A DNA stretch of 13,301 bases from an uncultured Clostridia bacterium (GTDB lineage Bacteria > Bacillota > Clostridia > Lachnospirales > Anaerotignaceae): assembly GCA_910587735.1 (NCBI GenBank), contig CAJUNT010000022.1:22847-36147 (forward strand), in the 5' to 3' direction. Every line of letters starts with the position of its first letter. The first letter of the stretch is position 1. The position numbers and the translations under genes are program-made. Shown here in pieces: positions 5,724 to 10,759 of the stretch. The notes under the pieces were generated by a model. The model saw nothing but the letters and a program-made list of their open reading frames with translations. It had not been told where the DNA came from and ran no database searches.

Positions 5724-6290
5724 TTATTCGTCAATTTTATTAGTTATTTCACAATTTTCAATAGCAGTTGTGAAAGGTTCAATAAAATCTTCTTTGATGT
5801 TATAACCAGAATAAAATAAAACTTGCACTATAGCTAAAAATAAAGCAAGAATATATGCTAGATTTTTTGCAGTAGGTTTTTCACAAAAAGGAATTTTTAC
5901 TTTTTCTGTTGTATTTGGATTTGCGTTAAATTCCTCAGCAGTATCATAAACAATTTCTGCAACTTTTATAGTGTTTTCATCAGCAGTTTTTTCGATATCT
6001 TCCGGCATATCGTCATAAAAGTATTGCAGTAGTTTATTAAATTCAGGAATGTCTACATTAACAAGAATTTGATATACAACTTGCTTTAGGTTGTCAGTAA
6101 GTAATGAAATACCTTCTTCAGAAGCTGAAGAAAAAATGTTTTGTGTTTCAACTCCTATGGCTTTTAGTTGTTCTTGAATTACATTAGTATTCGAGTTCTT
6201 TATGCTTTCTAGGGCTGATTTCCCTGCTTCTGATATTAATTTTTTAACAACCGCTGACAATACAACATTAGTAAATATGTTAGTTGTCAT
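5724..6290 (-). CDS. Membrane-anchored hypothetical accessory protein (188 aa), leftward
   Basis: I do not recognise the family. The start is the ATG at 6290 (MTTNIFTNVVLSAVVKKLIS), chosen because GAGAGGAG ends eight bases upstream; the longer frame to 6371 would include the promoter itself. The N-terminal 20 residues are amphipathic and moderately hydrophobic, the middle is helical and acidic, and a single membrane segment lies near residues 143-163 (NLAYILALFLAIVQVLFYSG), followed by a polar tail. It has its own leftward promoter at 6343-6371 with a leader of about 46 nt, so it is an independent unit opposed to the early transcript. Such placement fits a lysogen-expressed membrane protein, for example superinfection exclusion or an abortive-infection component; this is inference only. 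Confidence 0.75.
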   Translation of the reverse strand: MTTNIFTNVVLSAVVKKLISEAGKSALESIKNSNTNVIQEQLKAIGVETQNIFSSASEEGISLLTDNLKQVVYQILVNVDIPEFNKLLQYFYDDMPEDIEKTADENTIKVAEIVYDTAEEFNANPNTTEKVKIPFCEKPTAKNLAYILALFLAIVQVLFYSGYNIKEDFIEPFTTAIENCEITNKIDE

Positions 6291-6331
6291 TATAAAATCT
6301 CCTCTCATTATTTTATATTTCAGATGGGGGT

Positions 6332-6380
6332 CTGATAAATAAAGTATAGGGGAATATGGCAAAATTTGCAATATAAAGTA
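6332..6380. repeat. Dispersed promoter-cassette repeat, copy 1
   Basis: About 49 bp, closely matching 7599-7648. Roughly 44 of 50 aligned positions agree, including an exact 19-bp start (CTGATAAATAAAGTATAGG). Each copy lies between a leftward gene and a rightward gene and contains a leftward promoter. Partial relatives occur at 6745-6771 and at 7187-7197. Confidence 0.8.
6343..6371 (-). promoter_or_regulatory. Leftward promoter of the 188-aa gene
   Basis: On the minus strand, TTGCAA (plus 6366-6371), 17-bp spacer, TATACT (plus 6343-6348). It lies in the repeated cassette, and its spacing and -10 are kept in the second copy. Confidence 0.7.
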
Positions 6381-6400
6381 AAGTTGATGTTGGTGAAGTT

Positions 6401-6420
6401 GTTCAAGTCAGCTAGGAGGT
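6401..6420 (+). repeat. Linker repeat copy 2
   Basis: This copy is identical to 5567-5586 except for one base (GTT versus GTC at its start) and ends in the ribosome binding site of the 77-aa gene at 6428. Conservation extends 12 bases beyond a minimal ribosome binding site, so it is not only translational signal. Confidence 0.75.
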
Positions 6421-6427
6421 AGTTAAT

Positions 6428-6661
6428 ATGAAAAAAAATCAGAAAACAAGAAAAATGAATAGCTGTAAAAAAAGAGTGGCTGTTCTTGAAAGAGAACTTC
6501 AAAAACAGTCACTTGAAATCGAAATTGTTCTTTCCTTTTGCAAGGCAGTAGCTTTTCATGATAAAAAGGATTTAATTTCCTATAAGATGGCTAACTGCCC
6601 ACTCCCTGATGAGTGCGAAAAGTTTTTGATGCTTTTTGAGAAGCATAAAGAACTTGGCTAA
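6428..6661 (+). CDS. Small coiled-coil hypothetical protein (77 aa)
   Basis: An unrecognised phage early-region protein. Residues 1-16 are strongly basic (MKKNQKTRKMNSCKKR), 17-37 are predicted coiled-coil (VAVLERELQKQSLEIEIVLS), and the C-terminal half contains three scattered cysteines (C38, C58, C64) without a clear metal-site spacing. The ATG at 6428 is seven bases after AGGAGGT. It is rightward, separated from the leftward 188-aa gene by the repeated cassette. The basic start hints at nucleic acid binding, but no function can be given. Confidence 0.65.
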   Translation: MKKNQKTRKMNSCKKRVAVLERELQKQSLEIEIVLSFCKAVAFHDKKDLISYKMANCPLPDECEKFLMLFEKHKELG

Positions 6662-6772
6662 TTTCCTATATCAAGAATTGTCTATTGGAGATAAGAAAAA
6701 AGGAACAAGTGAATAAACAAGCAATGAAAGTCAGTAGGGTGGCTTTGATAAAAAAGTAATAGGGGGAATGTT

Positions 6773-7189
6773 ATGCAGAACATTAGCATTGACTTTGTAT
6801 CCCAGAATGATGTAAGAATTAGCATTGATGGAGAAAAATTAGAAGACATATCTAGTTTTTCATTGAAAATTAAAGAGGGAAAAAATCCAGAATGTTCTTT
6901 TAAGAAAAAGGCATTTAAGGAATTAAAAAAGCTAGAAGTAATAAAAAATGATAAAACACCAAGATTACGAAGTATTCCAGAAGTTGTAAAGGAATTGAAA
7001 GAAGAAGACCCTAAAACATCAATTACAAATTCTGCAATTAGGAGCTTGGTAAAGCAAAGCAAAATTTTAAAATATCCCAAAGGAAAGCATATACAAGTAG
7101 ATTTAGATGAAATAAAAGAATATTACAGAAATGGAGGGAAAACAGAAAAAGTAGCCAAACAAAAAGGAAAAATACAAGCTATATTTTAA
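6773..7189 (+). CDS. Protein with N-terminal beta domain and C-terminal excisionase-like DNA-binding domain (138 aa)
   Basis: Residues 1-40 form a short beta-rich segment with RISIDGEKLEDISSFSLK, a pattern shared with the protein at 7664. Residues about 62-118 resemble the winged-helix excisionase/MerR-like family: SIPEVVKELKEEDPKTSI, then AIRSLVKQSKILKYPKGKHI and VDLDEIKEYY, the usual order of HTH, wing and closing helix. The tail is lysine-rich. The ATG at 6773 has AGGGGG seven bases upstream. It may be an excisionase or a transcription regulator of the element. It differs in size and architecture from the second excisionase-like gene at 8708, so which of them partners with the integrase is open. 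Confidence 0.65.
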   Translation: MQNISIDFVSQNDVRISIDGEKLEDISSFSLKIKEGKNPECSFKKKAFKELKKLEVIKNDKTPRLRSIPEVVKELKEEDPKTSITNSAIRSLVKQSKILKYPKGKHIQVDLDEIKEYYRNGGKTEKVAKQKGKIQAIF

Positions 7190-7256
7190 ATAAAGTAACG
7201 TAATGTGAAACAGTGTCCAAGCGGTGCAGTACATTTTATAGCTAGGAGGTGAAATA

Positions 7257-7499
7257 ATGGATAAATTAACTTATTTAGAAAGTACAAAGTATTCCAGACC
7301 ATGTTTTGTTCAAGAATTATTTTCTAAAGAAGAGGAAGAAAGAGCAACTACTATATTAAAACAATTAGAGGGTTTAGAAATAGTAGATGCCCTTGATTTT
7401 CTTGAAAGATGTAGACAGGCTATTATGCAGTCAAAGTTTAGTCTACCTCTTTCTTTACATAAGGATATGGATATAAATCAGGAAGAAAATGAAAGATAG
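7257..7499 (+). CDS. Hypothetical phage protein (80 aa)
   Basis: An unrecognised, soluble, mostly helical, acidic protein (KEEEERATTILKQLEGLEIV, then DALDFLERCRQAI). The ATG at 7257 follows the linker-type site GCTAGGAGGT by six bases. The last 62 bases (7438-7499) overlap, on the opposite strand, the 3' part of a 40-codon leftward gene, so one of the two may have lengthened into the other. The C-terminal NQEENER tail looks disordered and dispensable. Confidence 0.65.
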   Translation: MDKLTYLESTKYSRPCFVQELFSKEEEERATTILKQLEGLEIVDALDFLERCRQAIMQSKFSLPLSLHKDMDINQEENER

Positions 7500-7560
7500 A
7501 TGCATATGTTTCAGTATAAATATCTACAAGTTTTTCAGGAGTTATATTTTTAATATCCAT
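7438..7560 (-). CDS. Possible short leftward gene (40 aa) under the repeated promoter
   Basis: The reading frame starts MDIKNITPEKLVDIYTETYA and ends FLPDLYPYPYVKKEVD. Its ATG at 7560 has AAGGAG five bases upstream. The second promoter cassette (TTACAA, 17 bp, TATACT; plus 7610-7638) predicts a start near 7603 and a 43-nt leader, very like the arrangement of the 188-aa gene. The peptide has a helical N-half and an aromatic/proline-rich C-half, with no membrane segment. The 3' part is antisense to the end of the 80-aa gene. It may be a real small accessory protein or the truncated 5' end of a once longer gene. Promoter, leader and ribosome binding site together support translation. Confidence 0.5.
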   Translation of the reverse strand: MDIKNITPEKLVDIYTETYASIFHFLPDLYPYPYVKKEVD

Positions 7561-7598
7561 TTTTTCTCCTTTCTTTAAGATTTCAATAATGGCGGTTG

Positions 7599-7648
7599 CT
7601 GATAAATAAAGTATAGGAGAATATAGAAGAATTTGTAATATTAAAGTA
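7599..7648. repeat. Dispersed promoter-cassette repeat, copy 2
   Basis: This is the second copy of the element at 6332-6380, about 88% identical by eye with one inserted T. It lies between the leftward 40-aa gene and the rightward gene at 7664. Differences fall mostly in the spacer and the -35, while TATACT is kept. Confidence 0.8.
7610..7638 (-). promoter_or_regulatory. Leftward promoter of the 40-aa gene
   Basis: On the minus strand, TTACAA (plus 7633-7638), 17-bp spacer, TATACT (plus 7610-7615). The -35 is one base weaker than in copy 1 (TTGCAA). Confidence 0.55.
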
Positions 7649-7663
7649 GTTAGGAGGTAGAAT

Positions 7664-7996
7664 ATGAAGTTGCAAGAATTATCAATAGATGAAAATGAGC
7701 GTATTTATTTAGATGGTGTAGAGATTCCAAATGTTAAAGAATATATATTAAAAGGTTCTGCCGAAAAAGAGACAGAGATGACATTAACAATAGATGTCAT
7801 AACAAATAAAATTCATTGTAGGGAAAATGAAGAAAGTAGCATAACAAAGTTAAAAACAATAGAAATAGATACAGAAAAATGTATTTGTCGTATAAATGGA
7901 AAAGATATAGACGAATACATAAGGCATTTAAAAATTGAATATGCAGATGGAGAATGGGAAGTAGAAATGACATCTGATAAATTTTGGGGCAAATAA
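7664..7996 (+). CDS. Hypothetical phage protein with duplicated beta motif (110 aa)
   Basis: An unrecognised protein, mainly beta. Two halves look related: residues about 12-31 (NERIYLDGVEIPNVKEYILK) and about 75-95 (CICRINGKDIDEYIRHLKI), each of the form R-I-x-(D/N)-G-x-x-I-x-x-Y-x-x-(H)LK followed by a charged beta strand. The same pattern opens the DNA-binding protein at 6773. The ATG at 7664 has AGGAGGTAG six bases upstream. It is followed by the GTG-started gene at 8027 in the same direction. The beta module could be a protein-interaction unit spread across this phage's early genes; this is inference. Confidence 0.7.
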   Translation: MKLQELSIDENERIYLDGVEIPNVKEYILKGSAEKETEMTLTIDVITNKIHCRENEESSITKLKTIEIDTEKCICRINGKDIDEYIRHLKIEYADGEWEVEMTSDKFWGK

Positions 7997-8026
7997 AAAA
8001 TTATTTACCCTATAGGAGGTAGAACA

Positions 8027-8326
8027 GTGAAAATTTTTAATATGGATTGTGCCTATAAAGCTATCATTGTTGAAATAGGAGAAAAACAATATCATATAAA
8101 TTTTAAAAATTCCTTATTTAAAGGGATATACGACATAAAAGTATTTGAGTTTTCAAGACCCCAAAAGGCTAATAATGAAGAAATACAAGTATATTCAACC
8201 AGTAAAGGGATTGTTTCAAATATGAATTTACTTGTTAAACATATTTGGAGCGAATTGAAAATGAAACTTTATGTTGCATTAGAAAATAATTTATTTCATA
8301 AGAAAGAAGATGAAAAAAATAGATGA
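8027..8326 (+). CDS. Hypothetical phage protein (99 aa), GTG start
   Basis: No family is recognised. The GTG at 8027 is used because AGGAGGT ends six bases before it; the next in-frame ATG at 8042 is too far from that site. The N-half is beta-rich (AYKAIIVEIGEKQYHINFKN), the C-half helical with a basic tail. The stop overlaps the next start as ATGA, so translation is probably coupled to the 119-aa gene. Confidence 0.65.
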   Translation: MKIFNMDCAYKAIIVEIGEKQYHINFKNSLFKGIYDIKVFEFSRPQKANNEEIQVYSTSKGIVSNMNLLVKHIWSELKMKLYVALENNLFHKKEDEKNR

Positions 8327-8682
8327 ACGCTGAAAAATATATAATAAACAAAGAAAGGCTGAACAATGCCTTAAATGGAAGGCTTGAAAGTATTACAAAT
8401 GATATAAAAGAAGTGTTAGAAAAATATAACATTGAGTTTATGAAAGAACTTTCATATGATGTTTTTTGCTTCCTATTGGAAACATTACATCTTGATAAAT
8501 TAGATATTGATAGTCTCAAAACAGGAACACTAGAAGTAAAAGAAAGTACGTTAATAGAACAAATCATGCGGGAGCAGCTAGGACTGTTACATGAACGCTC
8601 AAAAGAGGTTAATCCTCTGGAGTTGGCAGAACTTACCCATCAAATGATAAATATAGTTGAATTTTTAGCAGAGTATTATTGA
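8323..8682 (+). CDS. Hypothetical helical phage protein (119 aa)
   Basis: An unrecognised, acidic, all-helical protein (NDIKEVLEKYNIEFMKELSY; ELAELTHQMINIVEFLAEYY) with no membrane segment. It begins at the ATG of an ATGA overlap with the upstream gene. The ribosome binding site is weak (GAAAGAAG), so it likely depends on coupling. It sits just upstream of the excisionase-like gene. No function is proposed. Confidence 0.65.
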   Translation: MNAEKYIINKERLNNALNGRLESITNDIKEVLEKYNIEFMKELSYDVFCFLLETLHLDKLDIDSLKTGTLEVKESTLIEQIMREQLGLLHERSKEVNPLELAELTHQMINIVEFLAEYY

Positions 8683-8707
8683 CATCTATCAGCAAAGAAG
8701 GGAAAAA

Positions 8708-8920
8708 ATGAAAAAAGATAAAAAATTAATATATAGTTGGGATGAAATCCCAATTATATTTGATATGAATTTAGCTTGTCTAATAACTGGCTTTACTTCA
8801 GCCAGTTTAAGGACACTAGCACAATCCGGAAAATTTCCGGCGTATAAAGTTGGCGGTCATTGGCGAATTGACCGCCAGGAGTTCATGGAGTGGTGGGAAA
8901 ATAGAAAGGAGAAAAAGTAA
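8708..8920 (+). CDS. Excisionase-like / helix-turn-helix (HTH_17-type) DNA-binding protein (70 aa)
   Basis: Residues 17-62 match the small excisionase-type winged helix: MNLACLITGFTSASLRTLAQ forms the HTH, then GKFPAYKVGGHWRIDRQEF the wing and the start of the closing helix, ending FMEWWENRK. Such proteins bend DNA at attachment sites to favour excision, or act as small regulators. AAGGG lies upstream of the ATG at 8708. The gene is visibly more GC-rich than its neighbours and contains three successive perfect inverted repeats (8785-8877), suggesting separate origin or selected RNA/DNA structure. It is the better of two excisionase candidates by size. Confidence 0.75.
   Translation: MKKDKKLIYSWDEIPIIFDMNLACLITGFTSASLRTLAQSGKFPAYKVGGHWRIDRQEFMEWWENRKEKK
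8785..8877. repeat. Three successive perfect inverted repeats inside the excisionase-like gene
   Basis: AACTGGCT (8785-8792) / AGCCAGTT (8800-8807), loop 7. CCGGAAA (8826-8832) / TTTCCGG (8834-8840), centre of 1. TGGCGGTCA (8851-8859) / TGACCGCCA (8869-8877), loop 9. All arms are perfect. Confidence 0.75.
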
Positions 8921-8921
8921 T

Positions 8922-8981
8922 ATGGATATACCATTTAATACACAAAAAGAAGGCTTGAAAAAAAAGGAGGCAGGCGAATGA
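8922..8981 (+). CDS. Possible 19-residue coupled leader peptide
   Basis: The frame encodes MDIPFNTQKEGLKKKEAGE and stops in an ATGA overlap with the truncated rha start at 8978. A GAAAGGAG site lies about ten bases before its ATG, inside the end of the excisionase-like gene. It could couple translation between the two genes or be a remnant. Codon-level evidence is too short to be decisive. Confidence 0.3.
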   Translation: MDIPFNTQKEGLKKKEAGE

Positions 8982-9211
8982 ATGAGTTAATACTATTAAA
9001 AAACAATGATGTGTTTACAACAAGTTTAGTGATTGCAGAAGGTACAGGGAATGAACATGAATCAGTTGTATCTTTAATCAAGAAATATGTAAAAGATTTT
9101 AAATGTTTTGGAAGGATTGAATTTACCGATTTGAAATCGGGAAAAAGAGGACGACCTACTAAAGTTTGTTATTTGAATGAGCAGCAAGCAACATTGCTTA
9201 TGACATTATAG
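8978..9211 (+). pseudogene. Truncated phage regulatory protein Rha (pRha N-terminal domain)
   Basis: The 77 residues match the start of pRha-family regulators: MNELILLKNNDVFTTSLVIA, then NEHESVVSLIKKYVKDF, the RGRPTKVCYLNEQQATLLMT motif, and then an abrupt stop. Family members continue from this motif with more of the domain and usually a second domain, giving well over 150 residues; here all of that is missing. The ATG at 8978 has AGGAGG seven to eight bases upstream, so the fragment is probably translated. The sequence just after the stop belongs to an unrelated open frame (9211-9324), pointing to a recombination junction near 9205. It may be inert or retain a partial regulatory activity. 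Confidence 0.75.
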
Positions 9212-9324
9212 ATATTCTTCCAAGTGAGAGGAACAGAATAAATGCATATCGACAAGAGCATAAAGAAGAAATAAAAGCTCGCCAAAAAATATATTACCAA
9301 GAACATAAATTTGTACAGAGATAA
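9211..9324 (+). pseudogene. Remnant of a Lys/Glu/Gln-rich repeat protein
   Basis: A start-less open frame of 37 residues begins at the broken end of rha: RNRINAYRQEHKEEIKARQK, then IYYQEHKFVQR and stop. The internal similarity of YRQEHK and YYQEHK spaced by EEIKARQKI suggests the tail of a heptad-like or charged repeat protein. It has no ribosome binding site or start of its own, so it is called a fossil. The parent family cannot be named. Confidence 0.4.
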
Positions 9325-9340
9325 AAAAGGAGGTAATTGA

Positions 9341-10099
9341 ATGAAAGAATTAACGGTAATACAACAACAGGAAATACTCGGAAAACCGCTAACAGTATAT
9401 GGAGATTTTGAAAATCCGTTATTTTTAGCAAAAGAGGTTGCAGAATGGATTGAGCATAGTCAAGTGGTAAGAATGTTACAAAATATAGATGACGATGAAA
9501 AGGTTATGAACATTGTTCACACCCCTGGAGGAAATCAAGAAGCTTGGTTTTTAACAGAAGATGGAGTGTATGAAGTACTCATGCAAAGTAGGAAACCCAT
9601 CGCAAAGCAATTTAAAAAAGAAGTAAAAACAGTTTTAAAGTCTATACGCAAACATGGCTATTATTCTGTTAGAGATGATGAAACAAAGGCTAAACTAATG
9701 CGAGCGCATGCAATGGAATTAAATGCACAAACAAGGACATTTAACAGTCTTATGAAGTTCATAGATAACAAACACTTGTCACCGATTGCAGCAGAAGTTT
9801 TTGGACTGAAAGCATTAGAAAGTACTTTCGGTGTGAATGTAAACCCTTATCTTCCTGAAACAGAAAAGACTTACAATGCTACAGAAGTAGGGAATATGCT
9901 CGGAATTTCTGCTATAAGAGTTGGTAAAATAGCAAATACATATGAATTAAAAACAGCGGAATATGGTGTATTTAAGCTTGATAAATCAAGATATAGTAGC
10001 AAAGAAGTGGAGAATTTCTATTATAACCAAAAAGGCATAGAGAAAATTCGACAAATTTATGAAGAAATGAACGGTAAAGAAGAAAAGGCTGCCAAATGA
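9341..10099 (+). CDS. BRO-N domain phage antirepressor
   Basis: This 252-residue protein has an N-terminal BRO-N domain (about residues 11-105): GKPLTVYGDFENPLFLAKEV, then AWFLTEDGVYEVLMQSRKPI and QFKKEVKTVLKSIRKHGYY, all typical of the family. Residues about 176-245 form a second DNA-binding-like domain (TYNATEVGNMLGISAIRVGK) followed by a charged tail. Antirepressors of this type bind and inactivate phage repressors during induction. The ATG at 9341 has AGGAGG eight bases upstream. It ends 12 bases before the stop of the leftward repressor at 10111, so the two genes converge. With two XRE repressors in the window and no self-cleaving one, this protein is the most likely induction factor. 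Confidence 0.88.
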   Translation: MKELTVIQQQEILGKPLTVYGDFENPLFLAKEVAEWIEHSQVVRMLQNIDDDEKVMNIVHTPGGNQEAWFLTEDGVYEVLMQSRKPIAKQFKKEVKTVLKSIRKHGYYSVRDDETKAKLMRAHAMELNAQTRTFNSLMKFIDNKHLSPIAAEVFGLKALESTFGVNVNPYLPETEKTYNATEVGNMLGISAIRVGKIANTYELKTAEYGVFKLDKSRYSSKEVENFYYNQKGIEKIRQIYEEMNGKEEKAAK

Positions 10100-10104
10100 C
10101 AGCC
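10083..10104 (-). terminator. Probable terminator of the second repressor gene
   Basis: On the minus strand, GGCTGTC and GGCAGCC-type arms (plus 10087-10104, one G-T pair) are followed by TTTT (plus 10083-10086). It starts six bases after the repressor stop and lies inside the 3' end of the antirepressor coding region. Confidence 0.45.
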
Positions 10105-10110
10105 AAAGAG

Positions 10111-10335
10111 TTAAGACTTGTGAGAGTTGGGGTCGTCGGTGCGACCAACTAGGTAGTCTATGGAGACATCAAAATAGTCAGCTAAAGCAATTAATATATC
10201 ATAGGTAGGTTTTCGCACTCCAGCTTCATAATTTTGAATACCTCTTTCACTTGCATTTATTTTTGTAGCAAGTTGCTTTTGTGTAAGATTTTTTGATTGT
10301 CTTAAAGATTTTAAATTTATACTAAAATCAAACAT
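10111..10335 (-). CDS. Second XRE-family repressor (74 aa)
   Basis: The protein is a compact XRE helix-turn-helix: INLKSLRQSKNLTQKQLATK, then SERGIQNYEAGVRKPTYDIL, then ALADYFDVSIDYLVGRTDDP, the standard end of a single-domain regulator. The ATG at 10335 is eight bases after GGAG; a GTG at 10344 lies too near that site. It diverges from the XRE gene at 10457 across an operator region, so it forms a second switch independent of that at 4.0-4.8 kb. It has no sensor or cleavage domain. Its 3' end faces the antirepressor gene. Confidence 0.85.
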   Translation of the reverse strand: MFDFSINLKSLRQSKNLTQKQLATKINASERGIQNYEAGVRKPTYDILIALADYFDVSIDYLVGRTDDPNSHKS

Positions 10336-10378
10336 AAATATCACTCCAAAAAAATATTAGAAAAATATCTAAAAGGTA

Positions 10379-10407
10379 TTGACACGAACAAATGAGTGTG
10401 TTAATAT
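10379..10407 (+). promoter_or_regulatory. Rightward promoter of the second switch
   Basis: TTGACA (10379-10384), 17-bp spacer, TAATAT (10402-10407). The first operator repeat fills its spacer and the second begins just after the -10. Confidence 0.8.
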
Positions 10408-10439
10408 AATAGCATAACACGAACAAATGAGTGTGTTAA
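10382..10439. promoter_or_regulatory. Two identical 23-bp operator repeats of the second switch
   Basis: Exact direct copies at 10382-10404 and 10417-10439 (period 35 bp) begin ACACGAACAAATG and end GTGTGTTAA. Each has ACAC/GTGT dyad symmetry, as expected for a dimeric HTH repressor. Their sequence is unrelated to the TTACGCAA boxes of the first switch. Confidence 0.8.
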
Positions 10440-10456
10440 ATACTTAAAGGGGGCAG

Positions 10457-10705
10457 GTGAAAATTAATAAATATTTAAAAGAACAACGTAAAAAAGCGAA
10501 ATTGACGCAAGCAAAAATTGCAAAACTTGCAGGAATTTCTGAAAGAGCATATCAACAATATGAAGCAGATAAACGTATTCCTAATGTTTATACAGCTCAG
10601 TTGATAGCCCAAGCACTACATACAACAGTAGAAGAATTATTTCCCCTTCCAGCGTCTGCAAACGCTGGAGGGGACAAGCCTGATGACAGTCAGGAAAATA
10701 AATAA
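10457..10705 (+). CDS. XRE-family Cro-like regulator (82 aa), GTG start
   Basis: Residues 1-64 form an XRE helix-turn-helix (KEQRKKAKLTQAKIAKLAGI, then SERAYQQYEADKRIPNVYTA), followed by a short hydrophilic tail rich in Ala, Gly and Asp. The GTG at 10457 is the only sensible start; AAAGGGGG lies just before it, giving slightly tight spacing. It is the first rightward gene of the second switch and probably both competes with the repressor and opens the replication operon. A strong hairpin (10643-10673) lies in the codons of the tail. Confidence 0.8.
   Translation: MKINKYLKEQRKKAKLTQAKIAKLAGISERAYQQYEADKRIPNVYTAQLIAQALHTTVEELFPLPASANAGGDKPDDSQENK
10643..10673. repeat. GC-rich hairpin inside the end of the second Cro-like gene
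   Basis: CCCC-TT-CCAGCGT pairs with ACGCTGG-A-GGGG: a 12-bp stem with one bulged T and a 6-nt loop. No T-run follows, so it is not an intrinsic terminator. It is much more GC-rich than the surrounding DNA. Confidence 0.65.
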
Positions 10706-10759
10706 CTTACTACTATTGTACATCAAATAGGAATAAAAAGTCAAATAGGAGTGGTTATT

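Noticed and set aside
6709..6759. Rightward 16-codon GTG frame with an AAGGA-like site before the gene at 6773
   Set aside because: Too short and without conserved features; it overlaps repeat-derived sequence and may be chance.
6682..7080. Leftward 132-codon Phe/Ser/Leu-rich frame
   Set aside because: It lies wholly opposite the excisionase-like gene at 6773, which has a good start and a recognisable domain; no supporting ribosome binding site was seen.
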